Shown: positions 42,351-50,436 of the stretch, piece after piece | Layout: each line of letters begins with the position of its first letter | Numbering within the stretch: position 1 is the stretch's first letter | Assembly: GCF_022436705.1 (NCBI RefSeq) | Contig: NZ_JAKUHT010000005.1 | Location: forward strand, 62,001-126,000 | Reading direction: 5' to 3' | From: Nocardioides sp. CFH 31398 | Lineage (GTDB): Bacteria > Actinomycetota > Actinomycetes > Propionibacteriales > Nocardioidaceae | DNA: 64,000 nt | Notes under the pieces: model-generated | Database searches by the model: none | Told to the model about the DNA's origin: nothing | Seen by the model: the letters and a program-made list of their open reading frames with translations, nothing else | Position numbers and translations under genes: made by a program

Positions 42351-42475
42351 GCGGGGGGGGGGGGGGGGGCGCCGGGCGGGGGCGGGGGCGGCCGGGGCCC
42401 GCGGGGGGCGGCGGCCCCGGGGGCGCCGCGCGGCCGCCCCCCCCCCCTCCTGGGGGGCCCCCCCCCCCCCCGCGG
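42351..42475. repeat. Extreme G/C homopolymer tract between convergent genes
   Basis: The stretch contains a run of 17 G (42353-42369), shorter G5-G6 runs, then C11 and C14 runs (ending about 42471) with almost no A or T. The left half is G-rich and the right half C-rich, so it could fold into one long hairpin at the convergent ends of the AraC-type gene and ppsA. It may be a real terminator region, but homopolymers of this kind are also classic assembly or base-calling artefacts. Confidence 0.6.
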
Positions 42476-42483
42476 AGCCGGGT

Positions 42484-44892
42484 TCAGGACTTCGCGAGAC
42501 CCCCGAGGCGCTCCCAGGTGGCCACGACGGTGTCGGGGTTCAGCGACATCGACTCGATGCCCTGCTCCATCAGCCACTGGGCGAGGTCGGGGTGGTCCGA
42601 GGGGCCCTGGCCGCAGATGCCGACGTACTTGCCGCGTTCCTTGCAGGCGGTGATGGCCATCGACAGCATGTGCTTGACGGCGGGGTCGCGCTCGTCGAAC
42701 CCGTCGGCCACCAGCGAGGAGTCCCGGTCGAGACCGAGGGTGAGCTGCGTGAGGTCGTTCGACCCGATCGAGAAGCCGTCGAAGTGGTCGAGGAACTTGT
42801 CGGCCAGGACCGCGTTGGACGGGACCTCGCACATCATCACGACCTTGAGGTCGTTCTCGCCGCGCACCAGGCCGTGCTGCCCGAGCAGGTCGATGACGCC
42901 CTCGGCCTCCTTGATGGTCCTCACGAACGGGATCATGATCCAGACGTTCGTCAGGCCCATCTCGTCGCGCACGTGCTTCATCGCCTCGCACTCCAGCGCG
43001 AAGCACTCGGCGAAGTCCTCGGACAGGTACCGCGACGCGCCGCGGTAGCCGATCATCGGGTTCTCCTCGTCGGGCTCGTAGGCCTCGCCGCCGATGAGGT
43101 TCGCGTACTCGTTCGACTTGAAGTCGCTCATCCGGACGATCACCGGGTTCGGCGCGAACGCGGCGCCCAGCATCGAGACGCCCTCGGCGACGCGGCGGAC
43201 GAAGAACTCCCGCGGGCCGGGGTGGGCGGCGATGATCTCCTCGATCTCCTCGCGCAGGTCGGCGTCGAGGGAGTCGGGGTCGCGCTCGAGGTCGAGCAGC
43301 GCCTTCGGGTGGACGCCGATCTGCCGGTTGATGATGAACTCCAGCCGCGCCAGGCCCACGCCGGCGTTCGGCAGCTGCGCGAAGGAGAACGCCTGGTCGG
43401 GCGTGCCGACGTTCATCATGATCTTCACGTCGAGCTCGGGCAGGGCGTCGAGCTCGGTGGTCTCGACGTCGTAGTCGATGACGCCGTCGTACACGAAGCC
43501 GGTGTCGCCCTCGGCGCACGAGATCGTGACCTCACGACCGTCCTCGAGGGTCTTGGTGCCGGTACCGGTGCCGACGATCGCGGGGATGCCGAGCTCGCGG
43601 GCGATGATCGCGGCGTGGCAGGTGCGGCCGCCGCGGTTGGTGACGATCGCCGAGGCGCGCTTCATGATCGGCTCCCAGTCGGGGTCGGTCATGTCGGCGA
43701 CCAGGACCTGGCCGGGGTCGAAGTCGTGCATCTCGTCGATCGACTTCATGACCTTGACGGGCCCGGCGCCGATCTTCTGGCCGATCGCACGGCCCTCGAC
43801 GAGGACGGTCGAGGCCTTCGAGACCTTGGACGTCACGCTGAACCGCTCGATGACCCCGGTACGACGCGACTGCACCGTCTCGGGGCGGGCCTGGAGCACG
43901 TACAGCTTCCCGTCGACGCCGTCACGGGCCCACTCGATGTCCATCGGCCGGCCGTAGTGCTCCTCGATGGTCAGCGCGTGCCTCGCGAGCTCGGTGACCT
44001 CGTCGTCCGACAGCGACAGCAGGCGGGAGTCGGCGTCGTCGACGTCCACGAACTCGGTGGTGCGGCCGACCGTCGCGTCGTCGGTGTAGACCATCTTCGT
44101 CAGCTTGCCGCCGACGTTGCGCTTGAGGATGGCGGGCTTCCCGGCCCGCAGCGCGGGCTTGTAGACGTAGAACTCGTCGGGGTTGACCGCGCCCTGGACG
44201 ACGCCCTCGCCGAGGCCGTACGCCGAGGTCACGAACACGGCGTCGGTGAAGCCGGACTCGGTGTCCATCGTGAACATGACGCCGGCGGCGCCGATGTCGG
44301 AGCGGACCATCTTCTGCACGCCGGCGGACAGCCCCACGTCGCCGTGCTCGAAGCCGTGGTGCACGCGGTAGGAGATGGCGCGGTCGTTGTAGAGGGACGC
44401 GAAGACCTCGCGGATCGCGTCGAGGACGGCGTCGATGCCCTTGACGTTGAGGAACGTCTCCTGCTGCCCCGCGAACGACGCGTCGGGCAGGTCCTCCGCC
44501 GTCGCCGAGGAGCGGACGGCGAACGACGCCTCGTCGCCGGAGCCCTCGACGAGGGTCTCGTACGCCGAGCGGATGTCGGCCTCGAGGTCGTCGGGGAACT
44601 CCTGGGCCACGACGAGCCCCCGGATCTCCTTGCCGACCTCGGCGAGCCGGCGCACGTCGTCGGTGTCGAGGCCGTCCAGCAGGCCGGAGATCTGCTCGGC
44701 GAGCCCGGTCTCCCCGATGAAGCGGTGGTACGCCGAGGAGGTCGTCGCGAACCCGTCGGGCACCCGCACGCCCAGGTCGGCGAGGTTCGAGACCATCTCG
44801 CCCAGCGAGGCGTTCTTGCCGCCGACCTGGTCGATGTCGTCCATGCCGAGCTCGGAGAACCAGCGGATGTTGTCGGCGGTCTCTTCAGTCAT
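42484..44892 (-). CDS. ppsA: Phosphoenolpyruvate synthase (pyruvate, water dikinase)
   Basis: The 802-residue protein has the full PpsA architecture: an N-terminal ATP-binding domain ([13 protein letters not shown] at about residues 20-33, then [24 protein letters not shown]), the swivelling phosphohistidine domain with the catalytic His in [10 protein letters not shown] (about 425), and a C-terminal PEP-binding barrel ending in [11 protein letters not shown] with its conserved Cys near 752. It makes PEP from pyruvate and ATP for gluconeogenesis. Its ATG lies within the last codons of the upstream regulator (8-bp overlap). The convergent 3' side carries the homopolymer tract. Confidence 0.96.
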   Translation of the reverse strand: MTEETADNIRWFSELGMDDIDQVGGKNASLGEMVSNLADLGVRVPDGFATTSSAYHRFIGETGLAEQISGLLDGLDTDDVRRLAEVGKEIRGLVVAQEFPDDLEADIRSAYETLVEGSGDEASFAVRSSATAEDLPDASFAGQQETFLNVKGIDAVLDAIREVFASLYNDRAISYRVHHGFEHGDVGLSAGVQKMVRSDIGAAGVMFTMDTESGFTDAVFVTSAYGLGEGVVQGAVNPDEFYVYKPALRAGKPAILKRNVGGKLTKMVYTDDATVGRTTEFVDVDDADSRLLSLSDDEVTELARHALTIEEHYGRPMDIEWARDGVDGKLYVLQARPETVQSRRTGVIERFSVTSKVSKASTVLVEGRAIGQKIGAGPVKVMKSIDEMHDFDPGQVLVADMTDPDWEPIMKRASAIVTNRGGRTCHAAIIARELGIPAIVGTGTGTKTLEDGREVTISCAEGDTGFVYDGVIDYDVETTELDALPELDVKIMMNVGTPDQAFSFAQLPNAGVGLARLEFIINRQIGVHPKALLDLERDPDSLDADLREEIEEIIAAHPGPREFFVRRVAEGVSMLGAAFAPNPVIVRMSDFKSNEYANLIGGEAYEPDEENPMIGYRGASRYLSEDFAECFALECEAMKHVRDEMGLTNVWIMIPFVRTIKEAEGVIDLLGQHGLVRGENDLKVVMMCEVPSNAVLADKFLDHFDGFSIGSNDLTQLTLGLDRDSSLVADGFDERDPAVKHMLSMAITACKERGKYVGICGQGPSDHPDLAQWLMEQGIESMSLNPDTVVATWERLGGLAKS

Positions 44893-45769
44893 CGGTGTGT
44901 GCCTTCCGGTCCGGGGAGTGACGGGCCTTGCTTCGCTCGCGGCTGGGGACGCCGCCGTTGCGCTTGAGGGTCTGCAGCACGAGGGCCGCCATCTCCTCCA
45001 CGGACTTCGTGGCGGAGTCGATGACGGGCACGCCGTACTCGCTGAAGAGCTGCTGCGCGCGGCGCAGCTCCCAGCGGCACTGTCCCGCCGAGGCGTACTT
45101 CGAGCCGGCGCGGCGCTCGTTGCGCACGCGGGAGAGCCGCTCGGCGGTGGTGGTGATCCCGAAGCAGCGGTCGAGGTGGTCCCGGACGGGCGCGGGCAGC
45201 TCGGTCGCGTCGAGGTCCTCCTCGACGAGCGGGTAGTTCGCGACGAACAGCCCGTGCTGGAGCGCGAGGTACATGGACGTCGGCGTCTTCCCGCAGCGCG
45301 ACGGCGCCAGCAGGATCACGTCGGCGCGGTCGAGGGCACGCACGCTCTGGCCGTCGTCGTGCTCGATGGTGAACTCCACCGCCGCCATGCGGGTGTTGTA
45401 GCGCTTGACGTCGTGGACGCCGTGCAACCGGGAGGGCAGGCGGACGCCGCGACGGTCGAGGATCGCCTCGACCCGCTCCATGTGCATGTCGAAGAAGTCG
45501 ATCAGCGGCGCCCGCGTCTCGCGCAGGGTCAGCCGGATGTGGTCCTCGGCGGCGGTGGTGAACGCCAGCGGGGTCACCGGGCCGTCCATCGCCTCGTCGA
45601 GCTGGCGGACGACGTCCTGGGCCGCCTCGACGGTGGTGATGAACGGGATCGTGGTGCGCTCGAAGACCGTGTCGGGGAACTGCATGAGCAGGGCGTTGCC
45701 CATGGTCTCGGCGCTGATGCCGGTCGAGTCCGAGAGGAAGTAGACCGGCACCACGGCGTCGTCGTCCAC
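44885..45769 (-). CDS. PEP synthase regulatory protein (bifunctional kinase/pyrophosphorylase, DUF299)
   Basis: The 294-residue protein controls PpsA by ADP-dependent phosphorylation and Pi-dependent dephosphorylation of a Thr next to the catalytic His. It begins [20 protein letters not shown] and has the P-loop [15 protein letters not shown] (about residues 160-174), then YPLV and a C-terminal [35 protein letters not shown] lies 8 nt before GTG 45769; a second GTG at 45772 is an equal choice. The 8-bp overlap with ppsA shows that enzyme and regulator are cotranslated. Confidence 0.94.
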   Translation of the reverse strand: MDDDAVVPVYFLSDSTGISAETMGNALLMQFPDTVFERTTIPFITTVEAAQDVVRQLDEAMDGPVTPLAFTTAAEDHIRLTLRETRAPLIDFFDMHMERVEAILDRRGVRLPSRLHGVHDVKRYNTRMAAVEFTIEHDDGQSVRALDRADVILLAPSRCGKTPTSMYLALQHGLFVANYPLVEEDLDATELPAPVRDHLDRCFGITTTAERLSRVRNERRAGSKYASAGQCRWELRRAQQLFSEYGVPVIDSATKSVEEMAALVLQTLKRNGGVPSRERSKARHSPDRKAHTDD

Positions 45770-45837
45770 CACGCTGACCTCCTCGTGCCACCAGGCGGCC
45801 ACGACGCGGCTCGCCGTCGTGCCGTGGGGGAAACCTA

Positions 45838-45864
45838 GCCCTCCCGCCTCGCGGACGGGAGGGC
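45838..45864 (-). terminator. Hairpin terminator after the M14 peptidase gene
   Basis: GCCCTCCCG (45838-45846) pairs perfectly with CGGGAGGGC (45856-45864) around a 9-nt loop. It lies 33 nt past the stop of the leftward gene ending at 45897 and before the PEP-synthase regulator. Confidence 0.6.
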
Positions 45865-45896
45865 CAGGTCGAAGCGCGGTCGCCCGGGGTCGGCTC

Positions 45897-47312
45897 CTAG
45901 CAGTCGGTGACGGGCGTCGCGTCCGCGATGCCGTACTCCGAGCGCGCGTCGAGCAGCAGCGGGACGACCGGCTGGTCCTCCTGCGCCATCGACACGTACG
46001 GCGACCCGCCACGGGTGGTCACCTCGACGCCGTGCAGGCGCAGCGTCGGGGCGACCTGCTGCCGCTGCTCTGGGGTCAGGGTGTAGCCGCACATCGGGTT
46101 CGGCTCGACGTCGTCGTCCTCCAGCGGCAGCCGGTCGTCCTGGCCGGCGAAGTAGACGACGCCGCTGCGGCTCGCGCCCTCCTCGGCGACCCGCTCGCGG
46201 GCGGCCTCGGTCTCGCGCAGCAGCGTCTCGCGGTTCTCCAGCGCGAACTGCGCGCTGCCCACCGCGGCGAGGTAGTTGACGCGGACGCGACGGCGGTTGA
46301 GCAGCGCCGGGTCCTCCTCCTCGGCCGCGTCCAGCGGGGCGTTGGCGGTCTCGCTGAGCATGCCGACGACGTGCTGGGTGCCGGCGTAGTTGCGCAGGAT
46401 CCGGGCCTGCTCGTCGCCGGCGACCTGCTGGAACGGCTCGCCGTCCTTGACGAGGATCCCGTACTCGCCGGAGGTGTAGCCCTCGGCGGTGACGGCGTCG
46501 GCGGCGTACGACTCGCTCATGGTGCGGGCGAGGTCGTGGAGGGTGCCGTCGACCTGGCGGTTGCGCGGCCAGAGCTGGAGCAGGTCGGTCTCGTAGAACT
46601 CTCCGGGGCCGTACTCGTGCAGGTCGTTGAGGACGTCGGGCCGCCAGTCGCGGATCGTGCGGACGACGGCCTTCGACTCCGGGGCGCTGACGGCGAGGTA
46701 GTCGCGGTTGACGTCGAGACCCGTCGCGTTCCCGCGGGTGTCGGCCACCCAGCCGTCGGGGTTGGGAAGGACGAACAGGACCGTGGTGCTGCGCAGCAGC
46801 CGCTGCCAGGCCGGGTCCGTCGTGGTCGACAGGTCGCGGGCCATCGTCAGGCACGCCTCGCGGCCGGACGGCTCGTCGCCGTGCACCGAGCAGACGTACA
46901 TCAGCACCGAGCCCTCGGCCGCCTGGGCGCGGGTGGCCGGGGCGGGGTCGCCGACGGCGACGAGCGGGATGGGGCGCCGCTCGGTGCTGCGGCCGACCCG
47001 GGTGACCGTGACCCGGTCGCTGGCCTCGTCGAGCTCGCGCAGGAAGCGGCGGCTCTCGGGCTCGGTGGTGAACCGCTCGCCGTCGCTCGCCTCGAAGGGG
47101 GTCTGCAGCGCGTCGTCCGCGGCGGCGAGGCTGTCCGCCGGGTCGAGGGCGGCGACGCCGGGGCTGGCCTGGCCGGAGCCGGCGGCGGTCAGCCAGAGGG
47201 TGGCACCGACGACGGCGGCCGCGGCCGTCGCCGCGGCGGGCCGGAGCCGGCGAGCGGCCCCGGTGGTCCGGGCGGCCCGGCTGGCTCGTGTGGACTGGTG
47301 TGACTGGGTCAT
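45897..47312 (-). CDS. Secreted M14-family zinc carboxypeptidase
   Basis: The 471-residue protein has an N-terminal export signal (RRLRPAAATAAAAVVG core, cleavage near GSGQA). The M14 domain has the zinc pair SVHGDEPSGREA (His and Glu, about residues 139-150), a PNPDGWVADTRGNATGLDVNRDY segment (about 180-202), and the third zinc ligand His in LNDLHEYG near 226. Such enzymes trim peptides or peptidoglycan stem peptides. GGAG precedes the ATG at 47312. The C-terminal 150 residues are less conserved. Confidence 0.9.
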   Translation of the reverse strand: MTQSHQSTRASRAARTTGAARRLRPAAATAAAAVVGATLWLTAAGSGQASPGVAALDPADSLAAADDALQTPFEASDGERFTTEPESRRFLRELDEASDRVTVTRVGRSTERRPIPLVAVGDPAPATRAQAAEGSVLMYVCSVHGDEPSGREACLTMARDLSTTTDPAWQRLLRSTTVLFVLPNPDGWVADTRGNATGLDVNRDYLAVSAPESKAVVRTIRDWRPDVLNDLHEYGPGEFYETDLLQLWPRNRQVDGTLHDLARTMSESYAADAVTAEGYTSGEYGILVKDGEPFQQVAGDEQARILRNYAGTQHVVGMLSETANAPLDAAEEEDPALLNRRRVRVNYLAAVGSAQFALENRETLLRETEAARERVAEEGASRSGVVYFAGQDDRLPLEDDDVEPNPMCGYTLTPEQRQQVAPTLRLHGVEVTTRGGSPYVSMAQEDQPVVPLLLDARSEYGIADATPVTDC

Positions 47313-47440
47313 GGACGCTCCGAGTAGCGCGCCGCGACCTGGCCCCGGTGCTGCTGGTGCCCGAGTCGCAGCTGGTGGGTAGGACCCGCTCACCCTCCAC
47401 CCCGGGGCCCTCCGGCGGCAAGGGACGCCGGAGGCTCCCC

Positions 47441-47446
47441 TAGCGT
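47441..47446 (+). promoter_or_regulatory. -10 box (TAGCGT) of leaderless MFS gene
   Basis: TAGCGT-N7-GTG(47454). An in-frame GTG at 47445 overlaps the box itself and is therefore unlikely. Confidence 0.5.
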
Positions 47447-47453
47447 GCGGAGG

Positions 47454-48659
47454 GTGCCCCGTTCCCGTCCGACCCCGCGGCGGGCACGGGTGGGCGTCGC
47501 GCTGCTGTTCCTCACCAACGGGGTCATCCTCAGCTCGCTGCTGCCGCGCTACCCCGAGATCAAGGCGGGGTTCGGGCTCGACAACGCCGAGTTCGGGCTG
47601 CTGGTCGTGGCGTTCCCCCTCGGCGCGATCCTCGCCGCCCCGGTCGCAGGGGTCGTGATCCGGCGGTGCGGGGCGCTCACGGTGTGCGCCGCGGGGTCAG
47701 CGCTGCTGGCCGCCTCGATCGCGGTCGCCGGGTGGAGCGCCTCGGTGCCGCTGTTCGTCCTGGCGATGGCCGCGGGCGGCGCGCTGGACGCGGTCGTGGA
47801 CGCCGCCCAGAACGTCCAGGGCGTGGTCGTCGAGCAGTGGCGCGGCCGGTCGGTCATCAACTCGCTGCACGCGACCTGGAGCGTCGGCGCGGCCCTCGGC
47901 GGTCTGATCGGCGCGGCCGGCGCCGCCCTCTCGCTCGACCTCGGCCTGCAGATGACCGTCAGCGGTGCCGTCTGGGCCGCCGTGGCGGTGGGGGCGGCGC
48001 GGCTCGCCGTCGTCCCCGCGGACGTGCGGGCGGGGCTGGTGGCGCCGGTGCCCGACCCCGGCCCCGGCGCCCTCGGCGGGTCCCCGGGGTCCGGCGCACG
48101 ACGCAGGGCGTGGCGGCTGCTGCTGCCCCTGGTGGTGGTCGCGGTGTGCGGGACGCTGGTCGAGGACGTAGCCAACAACTGGGCGGTGCTCTACCTCGGC
48201 GGCGAGGCCGGCGCCCCCGCCGGCGTCGCGGCGCTCGGCCTGACCGTCGTCCTCGGGGCGCAGTTCGTCGGGCGGCTCGTCGGCGACCCGCTGACCGACC
48301 GGTTCGGTCGCGACGCCGTCGCCCGCGCGGGTGGTCTGCTGATCGCGCTGGGTGCCGCGCTGGCCGCCCTGTCGCCGGCGTACCCGGTGGCCTTCGCCGG
48401 CTTCGCCCTGGCCGGGTTCGGCTGCGCGACCCTCGTCCCTGCGGCGTTCGCGGCCGCCGGGCGGATCCCCGGCCTCGCCGAGGGGACCGGCATCGCGATC
48501 ATCGGCTGGCTGATGCGGCTCGGCTTCCTGCTCACCTCGCCCGCGATCGGGGTGATCTCGGAGTCGACGAGCCTCCGCACGGCGCTCGTCGTCCCGCTCG
48601 TCGCGGGCCTGGTCGCGGCGCTGCTGGCGCACCGGATGGCGATCGCTGCCCGGCGGTGA
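47454..48659 (+). CDS. Major facilitator superfamily transporter
   Basis: The 401-residue protein has twelve predicted transmembrane segments in two halves, with an Ala/Gly/Pro-rich cytoplasmic loop around residues 200-225. The first half carries a typical MFS loop (LLPRYPEIKAGFGLDNAEFG, then a GVVIRRCG motif A-like turn), and the second repeats it at GDPLTDRFGRDAVARAGG. This resembles FucP/YbjJ-like permeases with an ALDAVVDAAQNVQGV helix. I chose GTG 47454 because a -10 box ends 7 nt upstream. The substrate is unknown. Confidence 0.88.
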   Translation: MPRSRPTPRRARVGVALLFLTNGVILSSLLPRYPEIKAGFGLDNAEFGLLVVAFPLGAILAAPVAGVVIRRCGALTVCAAGSALLAASIAVAGWSASVPLFVLAMAAGGALDAVVDAAQNVQGVVVEQWRGRSVINSLHATWSVGAALGGLIGAAGAALSLDLGLQMTVSGAVWAAVAVGAARLAVVPADVRAGLVAPVPDPGPGALGGSPGSGARRRAWRLLLPLVVVAVCGTLVEDVANNWAVLYLGGEAGAPAGVAALGLTVVLGAQFVGRLVGDPLTDRFGRDAVARAGGLLIALGAALAALSPAYPVAFAGFALAGFGCATLVPAAFAAAGRIPGLAEGTGIAIIGWLMRLGFLLTSPAIGVISESTSLRTALVVPLVAGLVAALLAHRMAIAARR

Positions 48660-48687
48660 TCGTCGTCCGGCACCGGCACTCGGCGAT

Positions 48688-48773
48688 GCTCACCACGCCA
48701 GGCCGGCGAGCCCTCGGGTAGCGCAGCGGGCTCGCCGCGCTACCCCGGTGCTCACCTGCCTAGCGTGGTGAGC
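48688..48773. repeat. Nested and interlocked inverted repeats next to tRNA-Thr
   Basis: The outer arms 48688-48702 and 48759-48773 match at 14 of 15 bases. Inside, GGCGAGCCC (48705-48713) pairs with GGGCTCGCC (48728-48736), and GGGTAGCGC (48716-48724) pairs with GCGCTACCC (48737-48745). The two inner stems interlock, so they can form alternative hairpins or a pseudoknot. No gene is seen in the 48660-48783 gap. Confidence 0.7.
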
Positions 48774-48783
48774 CGCACGGCGG

Positions 48784-48856
48784 AGCCGGTGACAGGAGTC
48801 GAACCCGCGACATCCTCATTACAAGTGAGGCGCTCTACCAACTGAGCTACACCGGC
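48784..48856 (-). tRNA. tRNA-Thr (anticodon TGT)
   Basis: On the minus strand it shows a GCCGGTG/CACCGGC acceptor, D arm GCTC...GAGC, anticodon arm CCTCA-CTTGTAA-TGAGG with anticodon TGT, a 5-nt variable loop, a TTCGACT T loop and discriminator T. It is 73 nt; CCA is not encoded. Confidence 0.95.
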
Positions 48857-48953
48857 GTGGCGGCGCCGATCGGATCGCCCGCCGCGGCCCCAGGGTAGAG
48901 GGCGGCGCGCGGTCCCCGGCCGTCCAGGTCGGCCCGCGGGACCGCCGCCGTCC

Positions 48954-48982
48954 TTGAACCTCGCTCGAGGTCCGGGCAGGCT
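48954..48982 (+). promoter_or_regulatory. soxR promoter with operator dyad in the spacer
   Basis: TTGAAC (48954-48959) and CAGGCT (48977-48982) are 17 nt apart. Between and overlapping them lies the perfect dyad ACCTCG-CT-CGAGGT (48958-48971). A MerR-family dyad between -35 and -10 is the classic autoregulatory arrangement. The ATG follows the -10 by 6 nt. Confidence 0.55.
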
Positions 48983-48988
48983 GCGCCC

Positions 48989-49435
48989 ATGAAGCAGCTC
49001 ACCATCGGGCAGGTGGCCGAGCGCTCGGGGGTGAGCACGTCCGCGATCCGGTTCTACGAGTCCCGCGGGCTCGTCGAGGCGACACGGACGTCGGGCAACC
49101 AGCGACGCTACGACGCCCACACGTTGCGGCGCATCGCCTTCGTGCGGGCGGCCCAGCGGGTGGGGCTGACGCTGGAGGAGATCCGCGACGCCCTGGCGAC
49201 GCTGCCCGCCTCCCGCACCCCGACCAAGGCCGACTGGGCCCGCCTGTCGGCGTCCTGGCGCAGCCGCCTCGACGCCCAGATCGAGCGCATCGAGCGGCTG
49301 CGCGACAACCTCGACGACTGCATCGGCTGCGGCTGCCTCAGCCTGCGCACCTGCGCCCTCAACAACCCCCACGACGAGGCCGCCGTCCGCGGCCCGGGCG
49401 CGGTCTTCCTCGAGCCTGACGACGGGGCGGCCTAG
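48989..49435 (+). CDS. soxR: Redox-sensitive MerR-family activator SoxR
   Basis: The 148-residue protein has a MerR winged helix (LTIGQVAERSGVSTSAIRFY, about residues 4-23), then RRIAFVRAAQRVGLTLEEI, a dimerisation helix, and the [2Fe-2S] cysteine motif CIGCGCLSLRTC (about 112-123), which defines SoxR. In actinobacteria SoxR responds to redox-active compounds rather than running a SoxS regulon. A dyad in its own promoter spacer suggests autoregulation. Its direct targets are not evident nearby; the convergent amidohydrolase is not an obvious one. Confidence 0.95.
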   Translation: MKQLTIGQVAERSGVSTSAIRFYESRGLVEATRTSGNQRRYDAHTLRRIAFVRAAQRVGLTLEEIRDALATLPASRTPTKADWARLSASWRSRLDAQIERIERLRDNLDDCIGCGCLSLRTCALNNPHDEAAVRGPGAVFLEPDDGAA

Positions 49436-49502
49436 CTCGGCCCGGACCTCTCGCTCGGTCTCAGCCGACCACGGCCCGCACCCGACGCCGCCGGGCCGGG
49501 GT

Positions 49503-50423
49503 TCACCCCGGGGCGTCGACCCGCAGCAGCCGCGCCCCGTTGTCGTGCAGGACGGCGCGGAGCCAGTCGTCGCCGAGGCCGAGACCGACGATCGCCTCCA
49601 GCTGGTGCAGGTAGGGGTGCGGGATCGTCGGGAAGTCGGTGCCGAGCACGACCTTCTCCCCCGCGTCCGCGAGACGGCCGAGCAACGCGTCGGGGAACGG
49701 GTGGCGGTCGGCGATGAAGTCGGTGAACGCCATCGTGGTGTCGAGGTGGACGCCGGGGTGGCGCTCCGCGAGCGTCAGGAACTCGTCGTACTCGGGCATG
49801 CCGAGGTGGGCGATCACCAGGGGCAGCCGGGGGTGCCGCCCGAGCACCTCGGCGACCGGCCCCGGACCGGTGAAGCGTCCCGGGTGGGGGCCGGACCCGG
49901 CGTGGATGACGGTGGGGACGCCGGCCTCGGCGAGCAGTCCCCACACGGGGTCCAGCAGGGGGTCGGCGGGGTCGTACTCCCCGACCTGCACGTGGGCCTT
50001 GAACACCCGCGCCCCGCGCTCGAGCGCCGCGGCGACGTACGCCGGGGCGTCGGGCTCGGGGTAGAGGGTCGCGGACGGCACGCAGCCCGGCGCCCCGGCG
50101 GCGAAGTCGGCCGTCCAGTCGTTGAGCCAGGCCGCCATGCCGGGCTTGTGCGGGTAGTTCAGCGCCGTGTACGCCCGGACGCCGAGGTCGGCGAGGCGCC
50201 GTACCCGCTCGTCGTCGGGCAGGCGGTAGGCGATCGGCCACGCCGTGCCGACGTGCTCCTCGAGGGCGTCGAAGAACGCCCACACCTTCTGCTGCACCCG
50301 GTCGGGCATGAAGTGGGTGTGGACGTCCACCAGCCCCGGCAGGCCGAGTCCCTCCCACACGGCGCGGACGCGGGCGGGCTCGTCGGCAGGAAGGTCGACC
50401 TCAGGGGGCACGCGCGGCACCAT
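49503..50423 (-). CDS. Amidohydrolase (amidohydrolase_2 family, TIM-barrel metal enzyme)
   Basis: The 306-residue protein shows VDVHTHFMPD (HXH metal ligands, about residues 34-43), TVIHAGSGPHPG, LVIAHLGMPEYDEFL with a further His, and VLGTDFPTIPHPY with the metal-binding Asp (near residue 263). The fold matches ACMSD/uronate-isomerase-type decarboxylases and hydrolases; the exact reaction is not deducible. ATG 50423 is chosen over an in-frame ATG at 50435 because it lies only 10 nt from the divergent DUF4032 start and carries a -10-like CATGGT 7 nt upstream. Confidence 0.87.
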   Translation of the reverse strand: MVPRVPPEVDLPADEPARVRAVWEGLGLPGLVDVHTHFMPDRVQQKVWAFFDALEEHVGTAWPIAYRLPDDERVRRLADLGVRAYTALNYPHKPGMAAWLNDWTADFAAGAPGCVPSATLYPEPDAPAYVAAALERGARVFKAHVQVGEYDPADPLLDPVWGLLAEAGVPTVIHAGSGPHPGRFTGPGPVAEVLGRHPRLPLVIAHLGMPEYDEFLTLAERHPGVHLDTTMAFTDFIADRHPFPDALLGRLADAGEKVVLGTDFPTIPHPYLHQLEAIVGLGLGDDWLRAVLHDNGARLLRVDAPG

Positions 50424-50436
50424 ACTGAGGACCATG
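50421..50436. promoter_or_regulatory. Overlapping divergent leaderless promoters
   Basis: CATACTGAGGACCATG reads on the plus strand as CATACT-N7-ATG and on the minus strand as CATGGT-N7-ATG. Each -10-like box contains the complement of the other gene's start codon. Both boxes have C instead of T at position 1. Confidence 0.4.

Noticed and set aside
42353..42369. G17 run as a confirmed G-quadruplex regulator
   Set aside because: A single homopolymer in a tract that may be an assembly artefact is not enough evidence.
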